DNA of 64,000 nt, taken from contig JACQXA010000004.1 in the NCBI GenBank assembly GCA_016208975.1, positions 1,675,015 to 1,739,014 on the forward strand. Reading direction: 5' to 3'. This stretch comes from Nitrospinota bacterium. Its GTDB lineage: Bacteria > Nitrospinota_A > UBA7883 > JACRLM01. Each line of letters opens with the position of its first letter. The stretch's first letter is position 1. The position numbers were made by a program, and so were the translations under genes. The notes under the pieces are model-generated. The model worked only from the letters and a program-made list of their open reading frames with translations. It searched no databases and was not told the origin of the DNA. This document shows, in pieces, positions 1 through 8,109 of the stretch.

Positions 1-183
1 GCCTTGAACGATGAGCACTGGATGGTGCGCAAGGCCGCCATAGAGGCCCTTACCAACCTGAAAGCCACCGACGCGCTGGAGAACATAAAAGAGCATCTGG
101 GGGATGAGCAGGAGGATGTCCGCAGTACGGCGGCCATAAGCGTTATCCGGCTCATACAGATAGCCAAGGCTGGCGCCGCCTGA
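1..183 (+). CDS. HEAT-repeat protein, C-terminal fragment
   Basis: Only the last 60 codons are present; the gene enters from the left edge and stops with TGA at 181-183. The residues form two to three amphipathic helices with the repeating pattern of HEAT/PBS-lyase repeats (DEHWMVRKAAIEALTNL, then a second helix pair ending VRSTAAISVIRLIQIA). Such repeats are protein-interaction scaffolds. The next gene on this strand is a receiver-TPR protein, another scaffold-type signalling protein, so a joint role is possible. Function cannot be set from this piece. The family call is fairly safe and the biological role unknown. Confidence 0.7.
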   Translation, partial: ALNDEHWMVRKAAIEALTNLKATDALENIKEHLGDEQEDVRSTAAISVIRLIQIAKAGAA

Positions 184-295
184 TTTCTACTCAGTCCAAA
201 CAGCCTTTATCCATGGTATTATTGTTGTTTTATTGGCGCTTGCCTGTTGATTTGCGGCGCAAAAGCACAAACACAAACGGGTGTTATTGATTTAA

Positions 296-1465
296 ATGAG
301 GCAATCCGATTTTAAAAACCTTACTGCCCTGGTCGCCGATGACATGTTCAACATGCGTAGAACCATCAAGAACATGTTGCGCGCCATAGGTTTCGAGAAT
401 GTCATAGAGGCCGAGAATGGCCTTAAGGCCTGGGAAATCCTGAACAAAAGCAAGATCGACATCATGGTTTCCGACTGGAACATGCCTGAAATGCCCGGCC
501 TTGAGCTTTTACGCCGGGTGAGGGACAACTCCCGCCTGCGGGACCTCCCGTTCATAATGATCACCGCGGAGGTGGCCGAGGGGAACATCGTCCAGGCGGC
601 CGAGACCGAGGTGGACGGCTATCTTATAAAACCCTTCGTGGCCAAGGCGCTGGAGGAGAAGATAATGGCCATCTTCTCCAACAGGGAAAACCCGTCCCCA
701 TTTGAACGGAACATGAAAGCCGGTCAGGTGTATATGGATTCCCAGCAGTATGACAAGGCCATAGGAGCTTTCACCGAGTCGCTCAACATCCGGCCAGACT
801 CGGCGAGGGCGAGGTTCTCACTGGGTGAGGCGCACTCGAAAAAAGGTGATATGAAGGAGGCCGAAAAGTGGCACAAGGAGGCCATGGCGGTCAATCCCCA
901 ATACATCCGGGCCTATGAGGGGCTAAGCGCCGTATATGACAATTTGGGGAAATCCGACGAAGCGGTGAAGGTCCTGGAGAAGGCCAGCCAGATAAGCCCC
1001 AACAATCCGGAAAGATACCTTGAGATAGGAAAACTGCACTTAAAGAGGGGCGACAAGGAAAAGGCGGACCAGGCGCTGGAGATGGCCACGCGCAACGCCG
1101 AGCACAATCCGGACATCCACACCCAGATAGGCGAGGTGTACCTGGCCGCCGGGGACGATTCCAAGGCCGCCGACGCGTTCTCCCACTCCATAGACATATT
1201 CGAAAGCGTTCATGTGTACAACCGGCTGGGTATCGCCCTGCGTAAGAAAGGGCAGTTCGACGAGGCTTTAAAGGTGTACCAGAGAGCCATAAAGCTGGAG
1301 CCGGAGAACGAGGTGCTCTATTTCAACGTGGGGCGTCTGCTTATGGAACAGGCTTTTTACAGGGACGCCGCCGAGTATTTCAGAAAAGCGCTGGACCTTG
1401 ACCCGGAGTTTGCCGAATGCAAAAATATGCTAAGTAAAGTCAACGAGCTTTCGGGCAAAAAATAA
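296..1465 (+). CDS. Response regulator receiver domain with C-terminal TPR repeats
   Basis: A 389-residue cytoplasmic protein. Residues 8-130 form a CheY-like receiver with the acidic pair D15/D16, phosphoacceptor D60 (VSDWNMPEMPG), T90 and K112 before Pro-Phe, so phosphorylation should be intact. From about residue 140 to 385 there are six to seven tetratricopeptide repeats (for example ALGEAHSKKGDMKEAEKWH-like units), which bind partner proteins. There is no DNA-binding domain, so output is probably a phosphorylation-dependent protein contact. It stands just upstream of fliL and cheA, which suggests a motility role. The start at 296 has only a weak ribosome site. No separate CheY is seen in this cluster, so the receiver may be a phosphate acceptor of the local CheA; this is inference. 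Confidence 0.85.
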   Translation: MRQSDFKNLTALVADDMFNMRRTIKNMLRAIGFENVIEAENGLKAWEILNKSKIDIMVSDWNMPEMPGLELLRRVRDNSRLRDLPFIMITAEVAEGNIVQAAETEVDGYLIKPFVAKALEEKIMAIFSNRENPSPFERNMKAGQVYMDSQQYDKAIGAFTESLNIRPDSARARFSLGEAHSKKGDMKEAEKWHKEAMAVNPQYIRAYEGLSAVYDNLGKSDEAVKVLEKASQISPNNPERYLEIGKLHLKRGDKEKADQALEMATRNAEHNPDIHTQIGEVYLAAGDDSKAADAFSHSIDIFESVHVYNRLGIALRKKGQFDEALKVYQRAIKLEPENEVLYFNVGRLLMEQAFYRDAAEYFRKALDLDPEFAECKNMLSKVNELSGKK

Positions 1466-1489
1466 CGCTGATCCTGTAAGGTTCAATAC

Positions 1490-2113
1490 ATGGCGAAAAA
1501 ACGCAGAACCGAGCTGGACATAGACCAAGAGTTCCTCGCCGAAGAGAAAAAGCCCGAGCCTCCTCCTCCTGCGCCCCCGCCTCCGGAGAAGAAACCGGAG
1601 GAGCCCAAGCATCACAGGAAAATAAACAAGGTCAAGCTCCTGATGATCACCGGGGCTGGAGTCGCCGCCATAGTCGTTTTGGGGTTGATCATATGGGTGG
1701 CGGTGACCTTCATCTTCGCCGGGGAGAATGAGGCTCAGGCTCCGGAGGCGCCTCCTGCCCCACCGCCCCAGGAAGCGCCCAAAACGCCCGAGGGGGGCGG
1801 GGTAAACCAGGCGCTGTATGTGCTGGAGCCGTTTTTCGTTCCATTGCCAGGCAAAGACGGCGCTCCTGGCGGGTTCGTCCGCATCCAGTTCTCGCTGGAA
1901 ATAAGCGATCCAGATGTGAAAGGCGACTTGGACAGGAACGTGACCCTGGTGAGGGAAAACGTGTTTTTCATCCTTCGCGGCAAATCCCGGGAGGATTTTA
2001 AAGGAGCGGAAAAGCTGGGCCAGCTATCGGTGGACGTGGCCATAGCGATTAACCGGTCCATCCAGTCCGGCGGGGTGACAAAAGCGCTTATCACAGAGCT
2101 TGTGGTGGGTTAA
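1490..2113 (+). CDS. fliL: Flagellar basal-body-associated protein FliL
   Basis: A 207-residue single-pass inner-membrane protein. A charged, proline-rich cytoplasmic segment (residues 1-47, with PPPPAPPPP) is followed by one membrane helix (about 48-76), a second proline-rich linker and a periplasmic FliL domain (about 108-207) with the typical YVLEPFFVPL start and the ISDPDV... late core. FliL forms rings around the stator units and supports torque and stator activity at high load. It lies 24 bp after the receiver-TPR gene and upstream of cheA. The stator genes motA/motB are in this window but about 57 kb away. The proline-rich cytoplasmic tail is longer than in most FliL proteins. Confidence 0.88.
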   Translation: MAKKRRTELDIDQEFLAEEKKPEPPPPAPPPPEKKPEEPKHHRKINKVKLLMITGAGVAAIVVLGLIIWVAVTFIFAGENEAQAPEAPPAPPPQEAPKTPEGGGVNQALYVLEPFFVPLPGKDGAPGGFVRIQFSLEISDPDVKGDLDRNVTLVRENVFFILRGKSREDFKGAEKLGQLSVDVAIAINRSIQSGGVTKALITELVVG

Positions 2114-2277
2114 TTTCACCGGCAGACAGTTTTTTTCATCACAATGTTGTCATCCGGCCCGGCAACCTGATATGATTTGCCTGCGCTGGAAGCTCATTGG
2201 TGGGTTTTAGCGGCTTCCACACTTCTTTCATTCAGCGTGGCGCGGGGAGTCAGTCCTCGCGGGAATTAGCTATAAAT

Positions 2278-4617
2278 ATGTCCGAACTTACCAACGACAA
2301 CATTGAAATAATTCAGGACTTCATCCAGGAGAGCCGGGACGCGCTGGAGCAACTGGAGCAGTCCATCATCGAGCTTGGCCGTAGCGAGGGAGACCCTCAG
2401 GCCATAAACGTCATATTCCGCCTGTTCCATTCCATGAAAGGCACGGCCAGCTTCCTCGGCCTGCGCCACATAGCCAACGTGACCCACGCCGCCGAGAGCC
2501 TTTTGGACCAGATACGGTCGGGCCAGATAAAACTTGAGATACCCGGCCATGTGGATCTCTTTATCCAGGCTTCCGATTTCGCCAAAGAGGCGCTGGTTTA
2601 TGTGGAGAACCACCTGAACGACTCCGGGATGGAGGACGGCGCGAAAACCCTTACGGCCCGTTTGCATGGGGCCATCTCCGGCCGGTCGGCCGCAAAACCA
2701 CAGGTTCCGGTTCTGGAGCTTTCCGCGGCCCCGGTAAAACCGTCGCAGGCTCCAGTGGCCGCGCCACCCGTTATGGAAGCGCCAAAGGCGCCAGCGCCTC
2801 CGCCAGCCAAGAAAGAAACGGAATTTTTCATAACTCCGGAGATGGTGGAAAGGTTCATCCAGGAGTCCGACGAGCTTTTGCAGAAGCTGGAGCACAACCT
2901 GCTGGAGTGGATAAAATCTCCCGACAGCAAGGAAGTGGTGTCTGAATCGTTCAGGAATATCCACAGCTTCAAGGGGAACTGCGGATTTTTCGGCTACGCC
3001 GACATGGAGCGGCTAAGCCACCAGATGGAAAACCTTCTGGACATAGCCCGTTCCGGAGCCTCGATGGATGTGTCCCATGCCGCGGACACGATGTTACAGC
3101 TGAAAGACACGCTCCGTAACGCCATAGCCGACGCGTCCCAGGGCGGCTCGGGCGCCATAATCGGCCTGGAGGCTCTCGTAAGCCTTCTGGAGGAGGAGGC
3201 CAAAGCCGCGGCGCCCCCGGGTGGCGAAGAGCGGGAAGTGAACAGGATCGGGGAGATCCTCGTGGCCGAGGGGGTGGTGTCGGCGGAGGATGTGGTTAAA
3301 GCCCTTGATGTGCAGAGCAAACCACTTGGGGAAATCCTGGTGGACCTTGGCGTGGCCAACCACGACGCGGTTGAAAGGGCGCTTAACAAGCAATCCCAGA
3401 AAGAAGAAGGGGCCAAGCCGAAAACCGCCGCCATCAAACGGCAGGACATCCGGGTGGACCTGGAGAAGCTGGACACCCTGATCACCCTGATCGGGGAGCT
3501 TGTCATCGCCGAGAACATGCTGGTGAACAATCCGGACCTTTCGGGGCTGGAGCTGGAAAACTTCAACAAAGCGGCCCAGCAGACCTCCAAGATAGTGAGG
3601 GAACTGCAGGAACTGGCCATGGTCATCCGCATGGTGCCGGTGTCGGGGCTGTTCCGGAGGATGATCCGCCTGGTGCACGACCTGGCGGTCAAATGCAACA
3701 AGAAGGTGGAGCTTAGGCTTGCCGGCGAGGAGACCGAGGTGGACAAGACCATCATCGAGATCATCACCGACCCGCTGGTGCACATGATAAGAAACGCGGC
3801 CGACCACGGGGTGGAGACCCCCGAGGAGCGCAAAAATGCGGGCAAGCCTGAAACCGGCACGGTGAACCTTTCCGCCAGCCACGAGGAAGGGGAGGTATGG
3901 ATCACAATCGAGGATGATGGCAAGGGGCTGGACCGGGACAGGATAATCGCCAAGGCCCGACAGGTGGGCGCGCTGGAGGGGGACGGGTCCGATCTCTCCG
4001 ACAAGGCGGTGTTCGGCTTCATATTCCTGCCTGGCTTCTCCACCGCCGACAAAATCTCGGACGTGTCCGGGCGCGGTGTCGGGATGGACGTGGTCAAACA
4101 GAACCTGGACAAGATAAACTGCAAAATCGAGGTTTCCTCCACCAAAGGACAGGGTACCCGGTTTGTGCTAAGGATACCTCTTACGCTGGCGATAATAGAC
4201 GGTATGCTTATCCGCGTGGGCAGGTCCAAATACATACTGCCCATAATATCCATCCGCGAGTCTTTCTCGCCCAACCCCGGCGTGATAACAATATCCACCG
4301 ACGGGCAGGAACTGGCCCGCGTGCGCGAGGAATTCATCCCGGTGGTGCGCCTGCACGAGCTACACAGGCTTAGCCCCGACAGCAAAGAGCTTTCCGACGG
4401 CATACTTATAGTGCTGGATACGGCCGACGGCAACATAGCCCTTTTCGTGGACGAGATACTGGGCCAGCAACAGACGGTTATCAAGGGGCTTTCCAAATAC
4501 ATCATGGATGTGGGCAAGGTCCGGGGCGTTTCAGGATGCACCATACTGGGCAACGGCGACGTGTGCCTTATCCTTGACGTGCGCGGGCTGGTGGAGGCCA
4601 CGGCCAGGCATGGGTAA
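2278..4617 (+). CDS. cheA: Chemotaxis histidine kinase CheA with two HPt domains and an MshEN-like insert
   Basis: A 779-residue chemotaxis kinase from ATG 2278; the frame stays open to 2197 but the first good match to a CheA N-terminus is MSELTNDNIE. There are two histidine phosphotransfer domains: the first near 8-130 with H51 (LFHSMKGTASFLG), the second near 185-310 with H229 (NIHSFKGNCGFFG). Residues about 320-375 carry two repeats of the type RIGEILVAEG / PLGEILVDLG, resembling the MshEN domain of GspE-like ATPases, where a response-regulator-binding P2 domain would normally lie. Next come the dimerisation domain (about 393-455), the ATPase (N-box HMIRNAADHGVE, G-box GRGVGMDVV) and a CheW-like regulatory domain (about 640-775). 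CheA phosphorylates CheY and CheB under receptor control. cheW, an MCP gene and cheB follow. Confidence 0.93.
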   Translation: MSELTNDNIEIIQDFIQESRDALEQLEQSIIELGRSEGDPQAINVIFRLFHSMKGTASFLGLRHIANVTHAAESLLDQIRSGQIKLEIPGHVDLFIQASDFAKEALVYVENHLNDSGMEDGAKTLTARLHGAISGRSAAKPQVPVLELSAAPVKPSQAPVAAPPVMEAPKAPAPPPAKKETEFFITPEMVERFIQESDELLQKLEHNLLEWIKSPDSKEVVSESFRNIHSFKGNCGFFGYADMERLSHQMENLLDIARSGASMDVSHAADTMLQLKDTLRNAIADASQGGSGAIIGLEALVSLLEEEAKAAAPPGGEEREVNRIGEILVAEGVVSAEDVVKALDVQSKPLGEILVDLGVANHDAVERALNKQSQKEEGAKPKTAAIKRQDIRVDLEKLDTLITLIGELVIAENMLVNNPDLSGLELENFNKAAQQTSKIVRELQELAMVIRMVPVSGLFRRMIRLVHDLAVKCNKKVELRLAGEETEVDKTIIEIITDPLVHMIRNAADHGVETPEERKNAGKPETGTVNLSASHEEGEVWITIEDDGKGLDRDRIIAKARQVGALEGDGSDLSDKAVFGFIFLPGFSTADKISDVSGRGVGMDVVKQNLDKINCKIEVSSTKGQGTRFVLRIPLTLAIIDGMLIRVGRSKYILPIISIRESFSPNPGVITISTDGQELARVREEFIPVVRLHELHRLSPDSKELSDGILIVLDTADGNIALFVDEILGQQQTVIKGLSKYIMDVGKVRGVSGCTILGNGDVCLILDVRGLVEATARHG

Positions 4618-4671
4618 AGCGCGGGCGGGTAAAATGGTTTATCATCGGCGTTATTCCGGATTGGTGAAACG

Positions 4672-5211
4672 ATGAACCAGACTATGAACAGGGACAACTC
4701 GCTGGACAGCGACCTTGGAGATTTTGACACGTGGGATGACGAGGATTCGCAGAAAAACCGGTATCTGACCTTCCGTGTGGGCGCCGAGGGCTACGGCCTG
4801 GAGATAAGGCACGTCACCGAGATAATCGGGATACAGCAGATCACCGAAGTGCCGGACATGCCAAATTTCGTGATGGGCATGATAAACCTGCGCGGAACGG
4901 TGATACCCATAATCGACGTGAGGCTCCGTTTCGGGCTGGAACCCAGGGAGTACGACGGGCGCACATGCATCATAGTAACAATCCTCAACGAGACCATCGT
5001 GGGGCTTATAGTTGACGAGGTGAGTGAGGTGGCGGATATCCCCGAGGATTCCGTGGAGCCCCCTCCGAGAGTGAGCCGGGGCGCGAACAGCCGGTTCATA
5101 CAGGGGCTGGGTAAAATGGGGAACGAGGTAAAGATCATCCTGGACGTTCGCAAATTGCTTTACGACGAGGATCCGGACAAGGCCGGGCAGGGCGAGCAGG
5201 AGAACGGCTGA
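4672..5211 (+). CDS. cheW: Chemotaxis coupling protein CheW
   Basis: A 179-residue cytoplasmic adaptor that joins receptors to CheA. The CheW fold covers about residues 28-170, with the usual start (RYLTFRVGAEGYGLEIRHV), the central MINLRGTVIPIIDVRLRFG strand-turn-strand and the EVSEVADIPEDSVEPPP motif. A short acidic N-terminal extension precedes it and a charged tail follows. It starts 54 bp after cheA and is followed 43 bp later by an MCP, consistent with one transcript that encodes a full receptor-CheW-CheA array unit. Confidence 0.93.
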   Translation: MNQTMNRDNSLDSDLGDFDTWDDEDSQKNRYLTFRVGAEGYGLEIRHVTEIIGIQQITEVPDMPNFVMGMINLRGTVIPIIDVRLRFGLEPREYDGRTCIIVTILNETIVGLIVDEVSEVADIPEDSVEPPPRVSRGANSRFIQGLGKMGNEVKIILDVRKLLYDEDPDKAGQGEQENG

Positions 5212-5254
5212 AGGTTTCAATGAACAGTAAATCCATTCCATCGTGTGGTGAAAA

Positions 5255-6964
5255 ATGAAGATAAGGGCGAAGATAGGCGGCGGGTTCGGGGTAGTGGTGT
5301 TCCTACTGATATTCCAGAGCGTGATAGGCATCTGGCGTCTCAACGTCGTCAACGACGGTTACAGGAATGACGTTATGAGCGAGGTGCGCGCCGAGGAGAT
5401 AGCGGCGGAGGTGAAGGCGTCTATCCTGGAGGCCAGGGTGGCCGAGAAAGAGTTCCTTCTGCGCAGGGACGCCTCGTACATCAACGCGGTGGAGGACCAT
5501 CTTGGCAACGTGGACCGGCTTATCGAGGAGTTCAACTCGATCGGCGGCAAACAGGAGACCAGGGGCGCCCTCAAAGAGGTGAGGGACAAATTGCGCGCCT
5601 ATCATTCGGACCTGAAGGAAATGGTGCGCCAGATGGGCGGAGCGGCGGAAGAGGCCTCCTCGGCGGCCCTTCTTGGCAAGCTTAAGGAAGAGTCGGAAAA
5701 CATCGTGAGCGTGGCCGACGAAATAATAAAGAACAACCGCAACCAGATCGCCACGCAGGTGAAGGACATATCAGAAATGGCCTCGCTGGGCATAACCGTG
5801 ACGTGGGTGGCTTGCGCCCTTTCGGCGGTGGTGGCGATGATATTCGGCCAGTTGCTGGCCCGGTCCGTATCCATACCCATGGGCAAGGCGGTCCATCTTA
5901 TCCAGGAACTGGGCCGCGGCAAGCTGGACAACCGCCTGCACATGGACAGCGACGATGAGATAGGCCAGATGGCCAAGGCCATGGACGATTTCGCCGACAG
6001 CCTCCAGTTCGAGGTGGTGGCGGCGTTCGATAAGCTGGCCGACGGCGACCTGACCTTTGAGGCAAAGGGCGTCATCCGCGAGGGGCTTGGCAAGACCAAC
6101 GACAGCCTCAACGACCTCATCGCCCGCATAAACAGCACAGGCGAGCAGATAGCCATGGGCTCGGCGCTGGTGTCGGAGTCTTCGCAGGCGCTGTTCCGGG
6201 GCGCGGCGGACCAGGCCAGCTCTCTCGACGAGATCACCTCGGCCATGGAACAGATGGGCTCACAGACCAGGCACAACGCCGAGAACGCGACACAGGCTAA
6301 CACTTTTGCCGCCCAGACCCGCGAGGCGGCCGAAAGCGGCAACAGCCAGATGAAAGAGATGGTGGGCGCCATGGCGGAGATCAACGACTCCAGCCAGAAC
6401 ATATCCAAGATCATCAAGGTTATTGACGAGATAGCTTTCCAGACGAACCTCCTGGCGTTGAACGCGGCGGTGGAAGCGGCCCGGGCCGGTAAACACGGAA
6501 AGGGTTTCGCCGTGGTGGCCGAAGAGGTGCGCAACTTGGCCGCCAGGAGCGCCCAGGCGGCCCGGGAGACGGCCGAACTTATAGAAGGCTCCGTGAAAAA
6601 GGCCCAGAACGGCGCCGAGATAGCCGACCGCACAGCGGTGGCCCTGTCTGGTATCGTCAATTCGGTTTCCAAGGTGACAACGCTGGTAGGCGAGATAGCC
6701 ACCGCCTCCAACGAGCAGGCGCATGGCATCGCCGAGGTGAACAAGGCCCTGTCCCAGATCGAGAAGGTTACCCAGCAGAACACCAACATCGCGGAAAAGA
6801 GCGCCTCCGCCTCGGAGAAGTTGTCCACCCAGGTGGCCCAGCTTAAGGAGATGCTGTCCAGGTTCAGGCTTAAAGAGCCATCCAGGGCGCTTACGTCCGG
6901 TGCGCCGGTTATCGCCGGGAGGCTTAATCCTCCTTCCGGCATGGGAGGTCACGACTGGGCCTAG
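5255..6964 (+). CDS. Methyl-accepting chemotaxis protein
   Basis: A 569-residue transmembrane chemoreceptor. Membrane helix 1 is at about 8-27 and helix 2 at about 178-202. The region between is all-helical and fits a four-helix-bundle ligand domain. A HAMP linker follows (about 200-255), then the cytoplasmic signalling hairpin. Its tip is canonical: [21 protein letters not shown] followed by [13 protein letters not shown]. The C-terminus (GMGGHDWA) lacks the NWETF-type pentapeptide that tethers CheR/CheB in enterics. It sits between cheW and cheB, so it is probably the cognate receptor of this cluster. The ligand cannot be predicted. Confidence 0.92.
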   Translation: MKIRAKIGGGFGVVVFLLIFQSVIGIWRLNVVNDGYRNDVMSEVRAEEIAAEVKASILEARVAEKEFLLRRDASYINAVEDHLGNVDRLIEEFNSIGGKQETRGALKEVRDKLRAYHSDLKEMVRQMGGAAEEASSAALLGKLKEESENIVSVADEIIKNNRNQIATQVKDISEMASLGITVTWVACALSAVVAMIFGQLLARSVSIPMGKAVHLIQELGRGKLDNRLHMDSDDEIGQMAKAMDDFADSLQFEVVAAFDKLADGDLTFEAKGVIREGLGKTNDSLNDLIARINSTGEQIAMGSALVSESSQALFRGAADQASSLDEITSAMEQMGSQTRHNAENATQANTFAAQTREAAESGNSQMKEMVGAMAEINDSSQNISKIIKVIDEIAFQTNLLALNAAVEAARAGKHGKGFAVVAEEVRNLAARSAQAARETAELIEGSVKKAQNGAEIADRTAVALSGIVNSVSKVTTLVGEIATASNEQAHGIAEVNKALSQIEKVTQQNTNIAEKSASASEKLSTQVAQLKEMLSRFRLKEPSRALTSGAPVIAGRLNPPSGMGGHDWA

Positions 6965-7012
6965 CCTGTCGTAGCTTTCCTTCTTTATAATCAACCCGGC
7001 GGGAACTTGCTG

Positions 7013-8101
7013 ATGACTGATGGCAATATCCGCGTTCTGGTGGTGGATGATTCGCCGCTGGTGCGCAACATACTGGCGCAAAGCCTTTCCATGGACGCCC
7101 GAATAGAGGTGGTGGGCGCGGCCAAAGATGCGTTCGAGGCCTGGGACTTGATCATGCAACTCAAGCCCGACGTGGTCACCCTGGACGTGGACATGCCGAA
7201 AATGGACGGGGTGGAGTTCCTGAAAAGGCTCATGCCTCAACATCCGGTTCCGGTGATAATGGTGAGCGCCCTCACCCGCGAGGGGGCGAAAATAACCCTG
7301 GAGGCGCTGGAGTATGGCGCTGTGGATTTTGTCACCAAACCCGCGGCGGACATGGCCCGGGGGCTGACCGGGATGCTCACGGAGCTGGTGGAGAAAATAA
7401 AGGCCGCCGCTTCCGTAAACCGCGCAAGTCTCGGCCAGGGCCGCGCCAGGGCCGGGGGGCGGGTTGAACGTGGCGCTAAACCCGAAGGCGCGCCAGCCAC
7501 AAAACTCATAGCCATAGGCGCCTCCACCGGTGGCACCGACGCCATACGTTCCGTGCTTACACGCATTCCATCCAACGCTCCGGCGATACTGATAGTCCAG
7601 CACATGCCGGCTGGATTCACCAAGGTGTTCGCGGAACGACTCAATGAAATTAGTACCGTTAGCGTTAAAGAAGCCGAATCGGGGGAACTGGCCAGGAACG
7701 GCCAGGCGCTGGTGGCGCCTGGCGACCTGCAAATGCGTATTAAAAAAACCGGGGATGGTTACCATGTCATTTGCGAGCCTGGGGAACGGGTGAACGGGCA
7801 CTGCCCTTCAGTGGATGTGATGATGCTCTCCGTGGCCCAGATCGCCGGACCCGGCGCGGTGGGGGTGGTGCTTACCGGCATGGGGTTTGACGGGGGTGAG
7901 GGCCTTCTTGCCATGCGCCAGGCCGGGGCCAGGACCATCGCCCAGGACAAGGCGACCTCCGTGGTGTACGGCATGCCCCGCGTGGCTTTTGAAAAAGGAG
8001 GGGTTGAGCGTCAAGCGCCGCTGGACCAGATTCCGTCCCTCATTATGAGGATGGCCACCGAGGCTGGCGGCAAGGGCGGGGCGTTCAGAAGAAACCTGTA
8101 A
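7013..8101 (+). CDS. cheB: Chemotaxis protein-glutamate methylesterase CheB
   Basis: A 362-residue two-domain enzyme. It removes methyl groups from receptor glutamates (and deamidates glutamines) when phosphorylated by CheA. The receiver domain (residues 5-125) has D12/D13 and phosphoacceptor D58 (VTLDVDMPKMDG). The C-terminal methylesterase domain has the Ser-His-Asp triad in the usual contexts: IGASTGGTDA, QHMPAGFT and LTGMGFDGGEG. I chose ATG 7013 over the in-frame TTG 7007, because the GGGA at 7001-7004 then has normal spacing. No cheR lies next to it. It ends 8 bp before the convergent kinase gene. Confidence 0.93.
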   Translation: MTDGNIRVLVVDDSPLVRNILAQSLSMDARIEVVGAAKDAFEAWDLIMQLKPDVVTLDVDMPKMDGVEFLKRLMPQHPVPVIMVSALTREGAKITLEALEYGAVDFVTKPAADMARGLTGMLTELVEKIKAAASVNRASLGQGRARAGGRVERGAKPEGAPATKLIAIGASTGGTDAIRSVLTRIPSNAPAILIVQHMPAGFTKVFAERLNEISTVSVKEAESGELARNGQALVAPGDLQMRIKKTGDGYHVICEPGERVNGHCPSVDVMMLSVAQIAGPGAVGVVLTGMGFDGGEGLLAMRQAGARTIAQDKATSVVYGMPRVAFEKGGVERQAPLDQIPSLIMRMATEAGGKGGAFRRNL

Positions 8102-8109
8102 AGGCGCCG

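Noticed and set aside
2994-4730. 578-codon minus-strand open frame
   Set aside because: It is antisense to cheA, Ser/Arg/Thr-rich as shadows of GC-rich genes are, and has no recognisable motif.
6260-7801. 513-codon minus-strand open frame
   Set aside because: Antisense to the receptor and cheB genes; Gly/His/Arg-rich shadow composition and no domain.
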